Origin: Gliomastix tumulicola
Taxonomy: Eukaryota > Ascomycota > Sordariomycetes > Hypocreales > Bionectriaceae
DNA: 64,000 nucleotides
NCBI GenBank assembly: GCA_001599755.1
Contig: BCHX01000001.1
Span: 5,766,001 to 5,830,000 of the forward strand
Direction: 5' to 3'
Positions 30,707-41,929 of this stretch are shown here, piece after piece. Positions within the stretch are counted from its first letter, which is position 1; the number at the start of each line of letters is the position of its first letter. The notes beneath the pieces are model-generated. The model did not search any database, was not told the origin of the DNA, and worked only from the letters and a program-made list of their open reading frames with translations. The translations under genes and the position numbers were made by a program.

Positions 30707-32553
30707 ATGCCTCGCAAAAAGGCTGTCCCGGAACAGTCTGCTGAGCTCGAAGAGCCGCGGTTGCAGAGAAAGCGAAGTCACAGCGAGATCGAGCCAGACG
30801 CGACAACCGCACGCGACGACAGCACCCCTTCTAAACGACGGCGCAGCCCAACGAACAAGAATGGCGTGAACGGATTCGAAAGCGAGGCGTCACCTTTTCT
30901 GAACACCAATGGCGAGGATATTGAGATGGACGACTCTGCACAGGAACCGGAAGATACTCCAACCAAGGCACCGACACCCACGCCTCGAAAACGCGGGCGT
31001 CCTCCCAAGAGTGCAACTCCCGGTAGCAACGCATCGACACCGAAAGCCTCCAGGCAGAACGTCCTCAAGACTCCGACGAAATTAGGGAACGCAGATCAGG
31101 CAACGCCGGGGAGAAAGGCAGGCGCAGATCGGTCTGCCAGACGGAAGAGCGCACGGGCTCTGATCGAGCAGGTGGTGGGCGACAGGGACAGCGCCGACGA
31201 CGAGGATGAGGAGGAGGGCGATTTAGCCAGGGAGATATATGACTCCAGTGAAGGGGAGGACGCCGAGGGCGAGCTTGACACACCGATAGCTGCGTCCGGG
31301 CCCGAGACAGCAGACGACACGCCGTCAAAGGCCACCCCGAAGCAGAGGAGACCGCGCAAGAAGGCGAGATCACCAACGCCGCCACGGGACCTCCCGCCTC
31401 ACGAGCTGTACTTTGCGCAGAATAAGCCTGGACGGGCGAAGACATCGGACAACAGCCTGGCATCGCTGAACTTGCTCACGCATGAGGAGTACTTCGACAT
31501 CCTGCAGGGTCAGGAGGACCGCCACAAGGGGGATATCGAGTATCTCGAGAGCCTTCATGCCGAATCCTTCCCTCAGTGGATATTCGAGCTTGCGGAGGGC
31601 TTCGCAATCTGTCTCTACGGCTTCGGGTCCAAGCGGTCACTCATGCTGCGCTTCGCCAAAGAACTGCACGCACGAGGCTACGGCACCAAGTCGAACAAGA
31701 TCGTCATCGTCAACGGCTACGCCCCGACGACGACCATCCGCGAGATTCTCGCAACAGTTGCTCTCGCCGTCGATCCGTCCCGCCGCATCCCCATGACCTC
31801 GCCCACGGCCACCCTCCGCGCCATCCTCAGCCACCTCTCTTCCTCCTCTTCCTCCTCCTCCTCCTCAACCTCTGCGTCTCTCACCCTCGTCGTCAACTCC
31901 ATCGACGCGCCGCCCCTCCGCAAGCCCGGCCACCAGTCCCTCCTCGCCCAGCTCGCCGCCCACCCGCGCGTCCACCTCGTCTGCTCCGCCGACACGCCCG
32001 ACTTCCCTCTCCTCTGGGACGTCGGCCTGCGCTCCGCCTTCAACTTCGCCTTCCACGACGCCACGACCTTTGCGCCGCGCCGCGCCGAGCTCGACGTCGT
32101 CGACGACGTGCACGAGCTGCTCGGCCGCGCGTCCCGCCGCGTCAACGGCCGCGAGGGCGTCGCCTTTGTCCTGCGCAGTCTGCCCGAGAACGCCAAGAAC
32201 CTCTTCCAGCTGCTCGTCGGGGAGGTGCTCATCGCCATCGAGGAGGAAGGGGGCGGGGCCGGGGCTGGTGAGGGCGATGTTGGTGTAGAGTATAGGATGG
32301 TCTACAACAAGGCCGTGGAGGAGTTCATCTGCAGCTCGGAGATGGCGTTCCGGACGCTGCTCAAGGAGTGAGTTTTCTTAAAGCCCCCCTTTCCTCTTTT
32401 TTTTTTCATCCTCGATGGACATAACTAACCAGCTGCAGATTCCACGATCACCAGATTATCACGAGCCGGAAGGATGCGCTCGGGACGGAGCTGCTGAGTC
32501 TCCCGTTTAGAAAGGAAGAGCTGGAGAATATACTGGAGGATCTGATGGGCTAA
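30707..32553 (+). CDS. orc2: Origin recognition complex subunit 2
   Basis: Two exons (30707-32367, 32439-32553) give 591 residues. Orc2 is part of the six-subunit complex that marks replication origins and loads the MCM helicase. The first 230 residues are disordered, basic and acidic, with AT-hook-like RKRGRPPKSATPG at about residue 92 and several SP/TP sites for cyclin-dependent kinase. The ordered part begins at LPPHELYFAQNKPG and continues through the Orc2 signature blocks FPQWIFELAEGFAICLYGFGSKRSLM (the AAA+-like fold) and SIDAPPLRKPGHQSLLAQLA. A poly-Ser tract (about residue 375) interrupts this domain; in the DNA it is a pyrimidine-rich TCCTCC run. The last intron splits the Glu codon of KEFHDHQI, and the second exon has SRKDALGTELLSLPF, a typical winged-helix end. 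Confidence 0.95.
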
Positions 32554-32951
32554 CGACGTGTATGAGTATACGTAAAGAGCGGACGAAAAGTCATTCGGTG
32601 CAGGGCAACAGAGGGACCAGTCGTCCCGGAGGAATCAACGAGCGTGCTATTTCAGAAATCACTGTACTGTATATATAGATAGATGTATCATCCAGCAGGC
32701 GCCATGAAAGAATGAATATCGCAAGTTGTCACTCGTCTAGTCGGCGGCAGCGGTGATGCTGGACAACAGCAGGTTATTTAATGTTCGTCTCATTCATTTA
32801 TATCATAGCAAGCCCCCTTCTTATAATCTGAAGGAGACGACGCTTGTTGGTATCTCTATCCCATCTAGGAAACCCCAAACGCCGGCAACCCTGTTTCCTG
32901 TATCTATCCCACACCCCTTTTATGCGCTCTCTCTCTCTCTCCCTATATCAA
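32554..32951. other. Convergent intergenic region between orc2 and dolichol kinase
   Basis: The 398-bp spacer carries two facing 3' ends. It contains a perfect CT dinucleotide run at 32927-32941, ten bases from the dolichol kinase stop codon. Nothing else is supported. Confidence 0.6.
32927..32941. repeat. CT dinucleotide microsatellite
   Basis: About seven uninterrupted CT units lie directly beyond the 3' end of the dolichol kinase gene. Confidence 0.85.
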
Positions 32952-35668
32952 TCAGACCGAGAGGCTCTTCACACATGTCCAGAGCACCACTGGAACAATT
33001 ACATTATCGTTCCCGCCCGTCAGCACAGCCTCCGTCAGACTCGCCATGGAGCCGCACGCGGCGGCGTTTCTCGCACTGGCCAGGACTCCTGGTCTCTCGC
33101 CAGCCACGGGCCACCCTCCCAGACGGAGCCATATCGTTGCGGCTGTCAGGCCCACGAAGACAGCTATGGCGAATGCGAGACTGCCCTCGAGACTCTTCCC
33201 ACCGCCCCAGATCCACTTGCGACGACCGTAGCGGCGGCCGATGAGGGAGGCCGCGGCGTCGCCCAGTCCAACGCAGATGACGCCGGAGACCATGCTCACC
33301 TCCCGCGTAGGCACCTCCCAGCCACTGAGATATCCTTCCCCGGCCCGGGGTAGGGCCGCGAGTGCGAGCCATAGGGGGATGGCACATCCTATAAGCAGGA
33401 AGATGTGGGAGATGACAACCGGCCCACGAAAATCCCTACCATCCACATATGGGGCCAGGAAGGAGGCGATGGGTTTGGAGAGAGGGGGCAGCTGGCTGGC
33501 CCGGAGGAGGTCGAGCATGAGGAAGATGGCTAGGATCAGCGCCAGTGCGAGGGCGCAGAACGTAGGGTCGACAAATGTCGCTGGCAATAAGATGCCTACC
33601 ATCATGAAGTGGAATACCTTGCGTCGAGTATCTACCTCGTAGATCTCCTTCAGCCGGAAGACGGTGAGGAGACCAATGACGAAGACGGTAAACCAGTAGG
33701 CGGCCATAGCTAGACGCGTATTGGCCTCGCCCAGGTCGTAGTGTCGGATATGCTGGACCCAACCAAGCTGTGGCTCCGCGTCGCCCTCGCTCGGTCGCGG
33801 TGGCAGAGGAATCCAGTTGCCCAGGTGAGCCTTAACGACCTGGAACCTGAACCAGGGCCAGTCCCCAAGCATGTAAGCGAGCGCGAATCCTATAGGCTCT
33901 ATGCCACGCAAGCCGACCTTCTGAATATGAACGCGCACACCGGCGATGATAACACCAGCGAGCACGAGATAGACGTACAAAGCATACAGCCACTTTCGAA
34001 TGACGGATTGAGTGTACGTGAGCTTGAGAAACGGTCTCACGGATACCGAGATCGCACGTCTCCTCCGGCCCGAAGCTGTCTTAAAGCTGCTGCTGTTGGT
34101 TGGAGGGAGCCCGTCGGCGTAGGACAAGGTATGTCTCCTCGTCAAACCCGCAGATGGAAAGTCCGGAGTATCGGATGTGGGAGACACGGGACTCGTTGGG
34201 TCTAGCGATGAGCGAGGGTCGAGACCGAATGTCTGCACCCTCATCGGTCGCTTGTGTGCGACGACCTCGAGCTCACTGTCTGACGATGTAACTTCGCCAG
34301 CAGCCGGATCCAGCGCATCGCCCAAGACCTCGCTCTTTATCCTCCGCCACGAGAACACCTTCGTCAGCTCGTGGAGAATCGATCGCTGCTTGTGGGTGGC
34401 GATTTTGCGGAAGCGCCACTTGGGCACTCTCGCGAGTATGATGCCAGACTTGATGATGGAGCCGGCAAGGACCAGTACGCTCACGCCGCCGACCCAAAGA
34501 AGCGCCTTCAGAATCTGGATCTGGGGAGAAGATGCCAGCACCAAGACGTTGATCAGCGCAACAGAGAAGAGCTGGAGCTCAGCCGTCAACAGGCTGGTTG
34601 TGGTGAGGTGGTGTAGGACGACACAGAGTATCTGGTGTAGGGGGTATAATAGAGTAAGATCCTCTTCAGAAAGGAAGGACTCAGATGGCGACGCCTGTCG
34701 CAAAGAGTTCCACGCGATTGGCACACATGTGAGCGCCCAGTGTAGCGAGTCGTACGGCGTGTTTGTCTCAAATCTCGGCACGATCTGCTGCGGCCAGGAG
34801 CAAACAGCGAGAACGATGTTGGGGAGGATAACGGCGGGGTTATCCGTCGCGACGAGTAGCGAGACGCATACCGTGATCGCTGGGGGGTACAATATCGGCG
34901 CCGGATCGAAATTGGGCGGTATTGACACTGGAAAGGCCTTGGACGGTGTCCCGTGCCGGTGCTCCCAGGCAGCTACTCGTAGCGGATAGCACGACAGCAC
35001 AGCGGTGTATGCTAGTCCCAGGAAGGTGTAATCTGTGTCTCGTTAGACTCGCAATCGTGGCCAAACAGGATCGGGTTGGTGGTACCTCTGCCCCAGTCGC
35101 CCATCAGCGGCTTCACCTGCTCATTGGCCCGGACCATGAGACCCAGCGCAGCGACAATGGCACCCTCCGTCGCGCGTTGCACGAGATTCTTGTTGCGCCG
35201 CAGGATCTCCAGCGGCGCCCGCCGCTCAGGGGCCTGTCGGGGCGGGCGCGCCTTGAGATAGTCTGCGCCATCCTTGTCGAAGGGCCGCGGGGACGGCAGT
35301 GGCGTGGTCGCGCCTGAGACGGCATCCTCCTGGCCTCGGAGGCCCTTGTGCGACTTGACCCTGGGCGCGGGGAGGCCCTTCAGGAAGTGTTCGTCATCCG
35401 CCTCGGTGCCGCTCTCGCTCGCGGGGGAGGAGTCCTTCAAGTAAGGGGGCGTGTGGTGCTGGTCGTCCTCGTCATATTGGGGCGTTGTCTCGGTTGGCTT
35501 GCTATCGCGCAGGGTAAAACGGTCAGAGGCGTAGGGGAGCTCGGGGCTCAGGTGGTGATAGGGCTTGGGGGTTCGGTTCAAGGTGCGTAGGCGGGCATGT
35601 TCCTCGGCGTCGAGGGGAGTCAGAGAGCTGCTGCTGGAATTTGGGTTGGGACTGAGATGGTCGGGCAT
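32952..35668 (-). CDS. sec59: Dolichol kinase (Sec59 type)
   Basis: Two exons (35668-35086, 35032-32952) give 887 residues; the 53-nt intron splits the Asp codon of GDWGRDYTFLGLAYT. Dolichol kinase is a polytopic ER enzyme that uses CTP to phosphorylate dolichol for N-glycosylation, O-mannosylation and GPI synthesis. The first 150 residues are a disordered, Ser/Pro-rich cytosolic extension. At least twelve hydrophobic helices follow. The CTP-binding/kinase motif is near the C-terminus: LIGRRYGRRKWIWGGGKSLEGS (about 787-813) preceded by GVICVGLGDAAAS. RRKVFHFMMVGILLPATF is another family block. The length exceeds yeast Sec59 because of the N-terminal extension, which is usual in Pezizomycotina. 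It is convergent with orc2. Confidence 0.92.
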
Positions 35669-38600
35669 GACTGGTGGTTACTGGGATGCGGGATGGCGGC
35701 ATGGAGGAGTCATGGATACCAGCCGGGGCGAGGGGAAAGCGAGGAGTCGGTCGGTATAGAGCTGCTCGAGGGAAAGGGAGAGAGGGAGGCAAGAAGGTCG
35801 AGTGCGACGGGAATCCTCTCTGTCTGTCTGAGTGTTTGTCTATCTGTCTGCCTGCCTGTCGTGCGCCGAGGCCGAGGACCCAGAGACGAAGGACGAAAGT
35901 GGTACGTGGTCGTCGTGGAGGTGACGTATTCGCGTGCAGGGACAGTCGAGGATCGGAAACGGTTACGCAGCAGGGCGCGGTAACGAGCGGAAGAAACCGA
36001 TTGGATTCCAGTTACGGTTCATGAGGAATTACAAAGAATCTAAGAAATAACGTGCGCTTGGAGGTGCATGGCAAAGGGCAATCAAGGGGCACAAAGCATT
36101 GGATTGGGCCAGACTGGATTGGATGCCGGATCCAGCAGTAGCAGCAGCCCCAGGGCGTTGAAGTTGACAGTTGTTGGGTAAGAGGTACTTTACAGACAGT
36201 GCGGCGTGTCACTGCCCCTCAGGTACTCTCTACTAGCCGCAAATAGGGTACTACCTAAAGGTAGCCTCGTACAGCGCTCTGCTTGCGCGGTCCCGCATCA
36301 CATGAAAGAAATATTTCTGATCACAGCGTCTCAATAAAATTTTGAAATTTTCTGCGAGGTTCCTCTTGTCCCGATCGTGACCCCTGGTCGCCGCTCAGTA
36401 TCTCGGTCGGAGAATTTGCCCAAGACTTTCACGTGAAGAGTGATTTATGTATTCTACCTACTACTAAGATACAAGAGGCCCTAATGCTGATCTCACCGAC
36501 TTATCACAGCTCCTGTTAGTTCTCGCCCAACAACGTAGCTACCAACTTTAGTGCTGGCTAGCAGCTGCGTCTGTTGAACTCTGCTGCTCGATGACAGGCG
36601 GCGGACCGAAGGGAATTGCTGGTGATGACTAAGAAAAGCATGAGAACTGTTAAGGTAAAGTAGGAAGGAAAGATGCCGGTCACCATCAGTGCGTTGACCT
36701 CTGTCTCAATCAACCACGAGTAAGATCATCACAAATTCTCAGTGGCTGGCTGTCAACCACCCCCATGGGAAGAGAAGAAACAAACAACACGGGATGAGCT
36801 GCGCCGTCCAAAAGATGCCCCAACAATTGCTCCAGACTAGCCCACGTTCCCTCTCTCTGCCCACGGAGCACCCTGCCACCCAGTTAGCACCGTATCCCGG
36901 ACAATTGGGGGGAGCCTACGGTAAGCGGCATCCTATTCCCGTCCATGGCACCACTTGGTCGTATCAAGATACCGGATGCCATACCCTGACAAGCTGACTC
37001 TTAGCTGAGGTTCCCTTCGCCAGGGAGTCGGGCGTGGTCTAGAGTCAAATGGATCCCCGGAGGCTATATTCCATCAACGAGAATCCAGAGGCACCTCTTT
37101 GACCTTTTTTGAAGGGGAGGGGTTTGCCAAGGTCTTAGCGAGCAAGGGGATGCGAACCCTTATCAAGGCATTGGCTGTCCGCCCGTCCGTCTCGTTCTCG
37201 TTTTGTGCAGAGCCGAGTACGGAGGACGATTTGCAGACAGACAAGAAATGCAGCCGGGAGGAGGCTGGTAGGGGAGAAAAAAAGAGAGCCATGCAGAGCC
37301 TGTGGAGGGGCCTCTCTGTTGGCGTCTTGGTATCTGCTGCTGCCAGCCAACCAGCTCCAGCCGATCTCTCGTATCGCCCATGCCATGGAGCAAGGATGGC
37401 CAGTGCCTAACACGAGCTCTCACTAGCCTGCTGCACGAAGACAGGCAAGCTGCAGCTTCCATGACCTGGACTTGACGTGAGCTCACCTGCCCGGCCACCG
37501 GCATTGTTTCAGGATGGAGCATGTTGATGTCACTGCTCGCATCTGCAAAAGCTCTTCTGAGAGCTTCAACCGCAGCTTCTGGCCGGTCAATCCGAAACCC
37601 GATGGCGCGATGATACGATTACGAAAGAAAATGTCCGCCCCCGATCAGGCTGGCCTGTCTGATCGGCAGCGGGCGGAGACAAGAGACACAGCGAAACGAG
37701 ACGAGACGTGGAGGGAAATGCCCTCACCCTCCCTTGACGATCAGCGCAGCTCATCGCTAGATCAACAGTGCATATCCGTCGAGGAATCAATAGGCAACGG
37801 ACGCGTGCCAGAGAGAGAGAAACCCCAAATAGCTCCCCCGAGCCCGGCCCCCCAATCAGCCTGTGCCCCTCCCCATGTCATTGCGAAATGTCACTATTTG
37901 CCTATCATCGTCCTTCCCTGCAGCTTCCCCGGTAGCCTCGAGTGGGAAGCGGGAGCCGCTCCAGGGTTTAAGTGCATCGACACATCTCTCTCCGTGGATG
38001 CATGCATATGTACTACCATCGGCCCTTGTCCCTGCTCTCTCTCCCTCTCCCAGCCTCTCTTTCTCCCAGCGGTCCCCGGCAGAGGCACAAACTCACGACT
38101 GTAAAACCTCGTAACTTGCCCGTCTGGGTATCACCTTACCTCATCTCACCGCACACTGCCCTTATTATAGCCCTCCTGCTCCTCCTCGTGTTACGCAGAC
38201 CGGCCCCCTCCCGAGCCACCTTTACCTGAATCGGGCAGCATCTTGTATGCAGCCGGCCAGCGAACCAGCAAGCAGACAAACTCAGCCCGTCTGTCCGTGG
38301 CCGTTTCCCGTACGACCTGCAGATCGACCCTACCGGACTTGTCAGAGACTGCTAAGCCCTGGCTGCCGTCTTCCTCGTATCCCGCGGCCACATACAAACC
38401 TGCATTTGAATCGTCAGCCAAGGCCCATTGGCCCTCCGCGTCAACCCGTCCGGCTGGGCACCCACTGCCAGTCGAACTAGCTGCTGTTTGCTGCACTTTT
38501 TGGCTTGTCGCTTGCAGGCAATACGTGGTTTTCGCCTCCTCCGCGTCTTCTATTTCTGGCATATATATACCTATATGTGCACAAGTGGCCCCCCTCCTTC

Positions 38601-38780
38601 ACATCCAGCCAACCACCACCCGACTTGCTCAGCCATGCTTTTCAGCTCTTAGGTCTTGCACTTTGCACCCTCAGCTTTCCCAGTCGACTAACCATCACAG
38701 GCTGTGTACTATATTCTCTGGTCCGTCACTCAAAACCATTCCAGAATCAAGCGTTACCTCGTACACACATTTCCTGCACA
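35669..38780. other. 3.1-kb gene-free region upstream of a surface protein gene
   Basis: This is a long divergent spacer between dolichol kinase (-) and the Ser/Thr-rich protein gene (+). Imperfect TCTGTCTG repeats are present at 35818-35860. Many frames of 60-196 codons overlap on both strands; none has a domain or a clear exon chain. A TATA-like element lies near 38561. The size suggests a large regulatory region or an unrecognised non-coding transcript. Confidence 0.45.
38561..38570 (+). promoter_or_regulatory. TATA-like element
   Basis: ATATATATAC is 211 bp upstream of the start codon at 38781 and is followed by a CT- and CA-rich leader, consistent with a core promoter for the Ser/Thr-rich protein gene. 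Confidence 0.35.
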
Positions 38781-40268
38781 ATGGCTCTCGACTCCAAGCA
38801 TGCCCATCATCAGCTTGAGGCTGGCCTTCCCGGCGACGAGAAGCAGCAGCTCGAATCGCAGTCTCCGGCCCTGGACTTCAAGGAGTCTCGGCTTCGACGG
38901 GCAGCCCTCCGACGGAAGATGCTGGCCTTCTGGATCATCGTCTCCTCGCCGTTCATCTGCTTCCTCATGACGCTGGTCATCTCCCCGTTGTTTTGGCCTG
39001 GGTGTTTGTCTCGCCTGAGCCCAGGTCTTGTCTATCATCATGAGGAGCATGTCGTTGCTCAGGTCCAGGCGGATGCTCCTGTTCTTGCTGCTGAGAGGGA
39101 GGTTCTTGACGAGAGGCCCCTTGATACCACCGAGGAACTCCCGATGACAGAGCTCAGGAGCATCGTTTTGGCGAAGCTGCACAGACGACAGGACGAAGGC
39201 GCCAACACGACTTCAAGCTCGTCTGAGGAGGAGACGTCTACAGAAGCGTCGTCGACTCCCATTGATACGTCGACCGAGGTGTCTACTACCACATCTGTTG
39301 ACAGCGAGACCTCAAGTGGTATGACCTTCTCTCCCCTACGCAGCTCAACGGCCTGCTACTATAATTGGAAAGAATCTAACTAAATAGCAGAAGTATCAAC
39401 TCCCATTGAGACATCCACGACGACCACAACCTCCGAGTCCGAGTCTACGACGTCTGAGTCCTCCACCACGGAGGAGTCTTCCACAGAGTCTTCCACAGAG
39501 TCGACCACAGAGTCGACTACAGAAGTTACGGAAACGTCCACGACTCCCTCGTCCACTATCGAGTCCGAAACCACGTCCTCTTCCGGTACGTCTACTTGGG
39601 TCGAAACTACTTCGTCTTCATCTTTGTCCTCGTCTAGTGATCCGACAACTACGTCAACTACGTCAACCACGAGTACGTTTTCGTCGAGAAGCTTGATTAC
39701 GTTTGATTTAATCCAGTCACCTCCCTCCTTGCACTAGGACCCTACGAACTTGATTCTTTGTCTCTATTTCGTACTAGGAGACTCGTGCCAAATTCGTTGG
39801 CATCGACATTACCCTGCCGGGGCTAATGCAGCAAACGCCATCGGCTGTTGCTACCATTCTGTCATGCTTTACTTTCTTTCCATATCCACCTAGAACTCGG
39901 CCGCACTCGTCTGCACATATCGCCTTTCTTCTCATAGCTAACAGAGAACCTTCACAGATGAATCAACAACGACGACTGCCGAACCGACATCGTCCACCAC
40001 CACCACCTCTGAGGAACAGACCGAGACCACGACAACAGAAGAGCGATCCTCGACGTCGAGCCCCGTCGTTGCCACCCGCACGGAGACCCTGGAGAATGGC
40101 GTAACTACAGTCATCACCTCCACGTCGTGGGTTGACGTCCCCGCGCCCTCGGACGAGAACCCGGAGGCATCGGACCCTGAGCTGCAGAACGCGGCTTCGA
40201 AGCCAGCGTCGCTGGCTCTGCTGACGGTCCCCGTGGCCGTTCTGGCTGGCTTTGCCCTGATGGCGTAG
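38781..40268 (+). CDS. Ser/Thr/Glu-rich anchored surface protein
   Basis: The best model has three exons (38781-39318, 39391-39672, 39958-40268) and 376 residues. No named family is recognised. Residues 1-45 are charged and cytosolic in character; one helix follows, MLAFWIIVSSPFICFLMTLVI (about 47-67). After an acidic middle part the chain becomes almost pure Ser, Thr and Glu for about 150 residues, a pattern expected for a heavily O-glycosylated cell-wall stalk. A short ordered block, NGVTTVITSTSWVDVP, precedes a C-terminal hydrophobic tail, SLALLTVPVAVLAGFALMA, that ends the protein as in a GPI signal. Intron 1 has a NAGNAG acceptor, so one extra Ala codon is possible. Intron 2 is unusually long (285 nt), and an alternative donor at 39585/39586 would shorten exon 2. 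Exon borders in the repetitive part are uncertain. Confidence 0.65.
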
Positions 40269-40736
40269 ACTCTCTGCGGAGGGGGGTGAGGATTTAAAAG
40301 AATTGTGGAGGGAAACTACACGGCCTTGGCTTATGACTTTATGATCTTTTTAATGAATTAGAAACACACGGGTACATTGGGAACATAGGACTTGCTAACC
40401 TACCCCCTCACGCTGTGAGGCGGGATGCAAACGTCAAAAGGTTTGGAATAGATTGAAATTGGTCAATAATTGATGATATATGCGCCGATTCCCGAGATCC
40501 CTGTTGAGTGATGGCTCTTTGTGTACCCTTCAATAAGCTGGTCGGTGTTGCGTGCAGACCTCGTGCTGACTAGGTCCGCACATCTACACCCAGAAGCAAG
40601 TAGCGGGAGTCCGAACCACAAGCCTCTTCAGTTGACCGCAAGAATAGAAAATATCAAGCTTAGAATTCCACCAGCGCCCGACTCCGATCCCTCCCGCTCA
40701 AAAGATGTGAATAAAGCAGACGGCAGCAGAGCTGGT
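40269..40736. other. Convergent intergenic region
   Basis: This 468-bp AT-rich spacer holds two facing terminators. A 117-codon frame at 40521-40874 runs over the antisense of the FAM32A-like gene and is rejected. Confidence 0.55.
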
Positions 40737-41200
40737 CTAGCCGGGCCCGATCTTGGGCATATCGTGATGTTCGCTCAGTTTGGAGAGATATGTATTCAAC
40801 TCCTCGACTCGCTCCTTGTGTGTCTTGAGAAGGCCTGTCTTAGACCCGGAAGAGGACTCGGCGAGTTCGCGTAACTAGAGATCAGACAGAGGTTAGTCTC
40901 TCGCACCCAGCTGGATATCTTCAAGGTCCTGTTGCCACATACCCTCTTCTTCTTGAGCTCATCGTGCCGCCGCTCCGACTCGGTCTTTGTCGACCCCTCC
41001 TCGTGTTCTCCATGTTCCTCATGTTCCTCGCGGGGAAGACTCCCTCTCTCTGCGACCTCCTTCCCACTTGCGCTAGCAACGAGACTCTTCTCTAGGCCGG
41101 ACTTGTCCTTGCTCTTCTTCTTCTTCTTCTTGGTGACCTTGGCGCCCTTGAGCTTGAGGGCGCCGCCGCCACCAACAGCCGTGTAGTCGTCCGAGGGCAT
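40737..41200 (-). CDS. FAM32A-like nuclear protein (DUF1754)
   Basis: Two exons (41200-40943, 40874-40737) give 131 residues; the 68-nt intron lies between codons. The N-terminus has the motif GGALKLKG followed by a Lys-rich run (KVTKKKKKKSKDK), and the C-terminus ends with TYLSKLSEHHDMPKIGPG. Both ends are the hallmarks of the FAM32A/DUF1754 family. In animals FAM32A is a component of the catalytic spliceosome, where its C-terminus reaches the exon junction near the active site (established knowledge). A similar role in this fungus is an inference. The middle is highly charged and probably helical. The second exon is missed if the intron is ignored, since the read-through frame has no family features. 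Confidence 0.9.
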
Positions 41201-41929
41201 ATCGCGACACCGATTGCAGCCGAGCAGCTTGGTCGTCCGAAGAAAAGCAGCCTTCGTGGCAGAACAATGGATGTCGCTGTGGGGTAGACGGACAGGCCTG
41301 GGGCTTACATAAACGTTTCTTCAGGGGAGGGTGTCAGAAAAAGGCCAGAATCCTCCGCGGAGGCTGGCAGGTGTCGTGTGATCCATGCTTTTTAGGCTCC
41401 ACCCACCCCCTGGCCCTGCTGAAAACCATCCCGTCATCAGTGCAAATCTCGAAATCCCCAATTGATTTGCCGAACACCTTATTTCAGCGAAACTAACCTA
41501 CCAACCAAGAAACTTGTCCCTGGGACCCCCTTTCTTCTTCTCCCCTTCCACTTATGAACCGATGCTGCACTCCCACGACATAATTTTCTGTTTGGTTCTG
41601 GGAGTCAATTCTCTATACATAGAGTACTACTATTCTTCTATTTCATGTGTTATTTTGGCGCTTTAAGCTTTTAATCCTCCGGGAGCTGTCTTGGTCTTGG
41701 GAGCCGGGTCCTCCGCCTCGTTACGCCGACTTGTTACTCTGTCCGAACTTGCGCTACCTTCACGACGTTACGAACTCTGAATCGAGCTGTCATGGTCTGC
41801 CCGTTTTTGATCTAAGAAGAGGAAGCCGAAACATTCGACGCGAACGAATCTAAGAAAGGAGGGGACTGGGACAGGTCTAAAAAGGGAGGGCCTGGATATC
41901 GGAACACCACCCTTACCACCGCAAAAAGC
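41201..41929. promoter_or_regulatory. Divergent promoter region
   Basis: 729 bp separate the FAM32A-like gene (-) and the transporter gene (+). No coding sequence is supported. A TATA-like string (CTATACATAGAG) is present near 41611. The leader of the transporter is A-rich just before the ATG. Confidence 0.5.
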
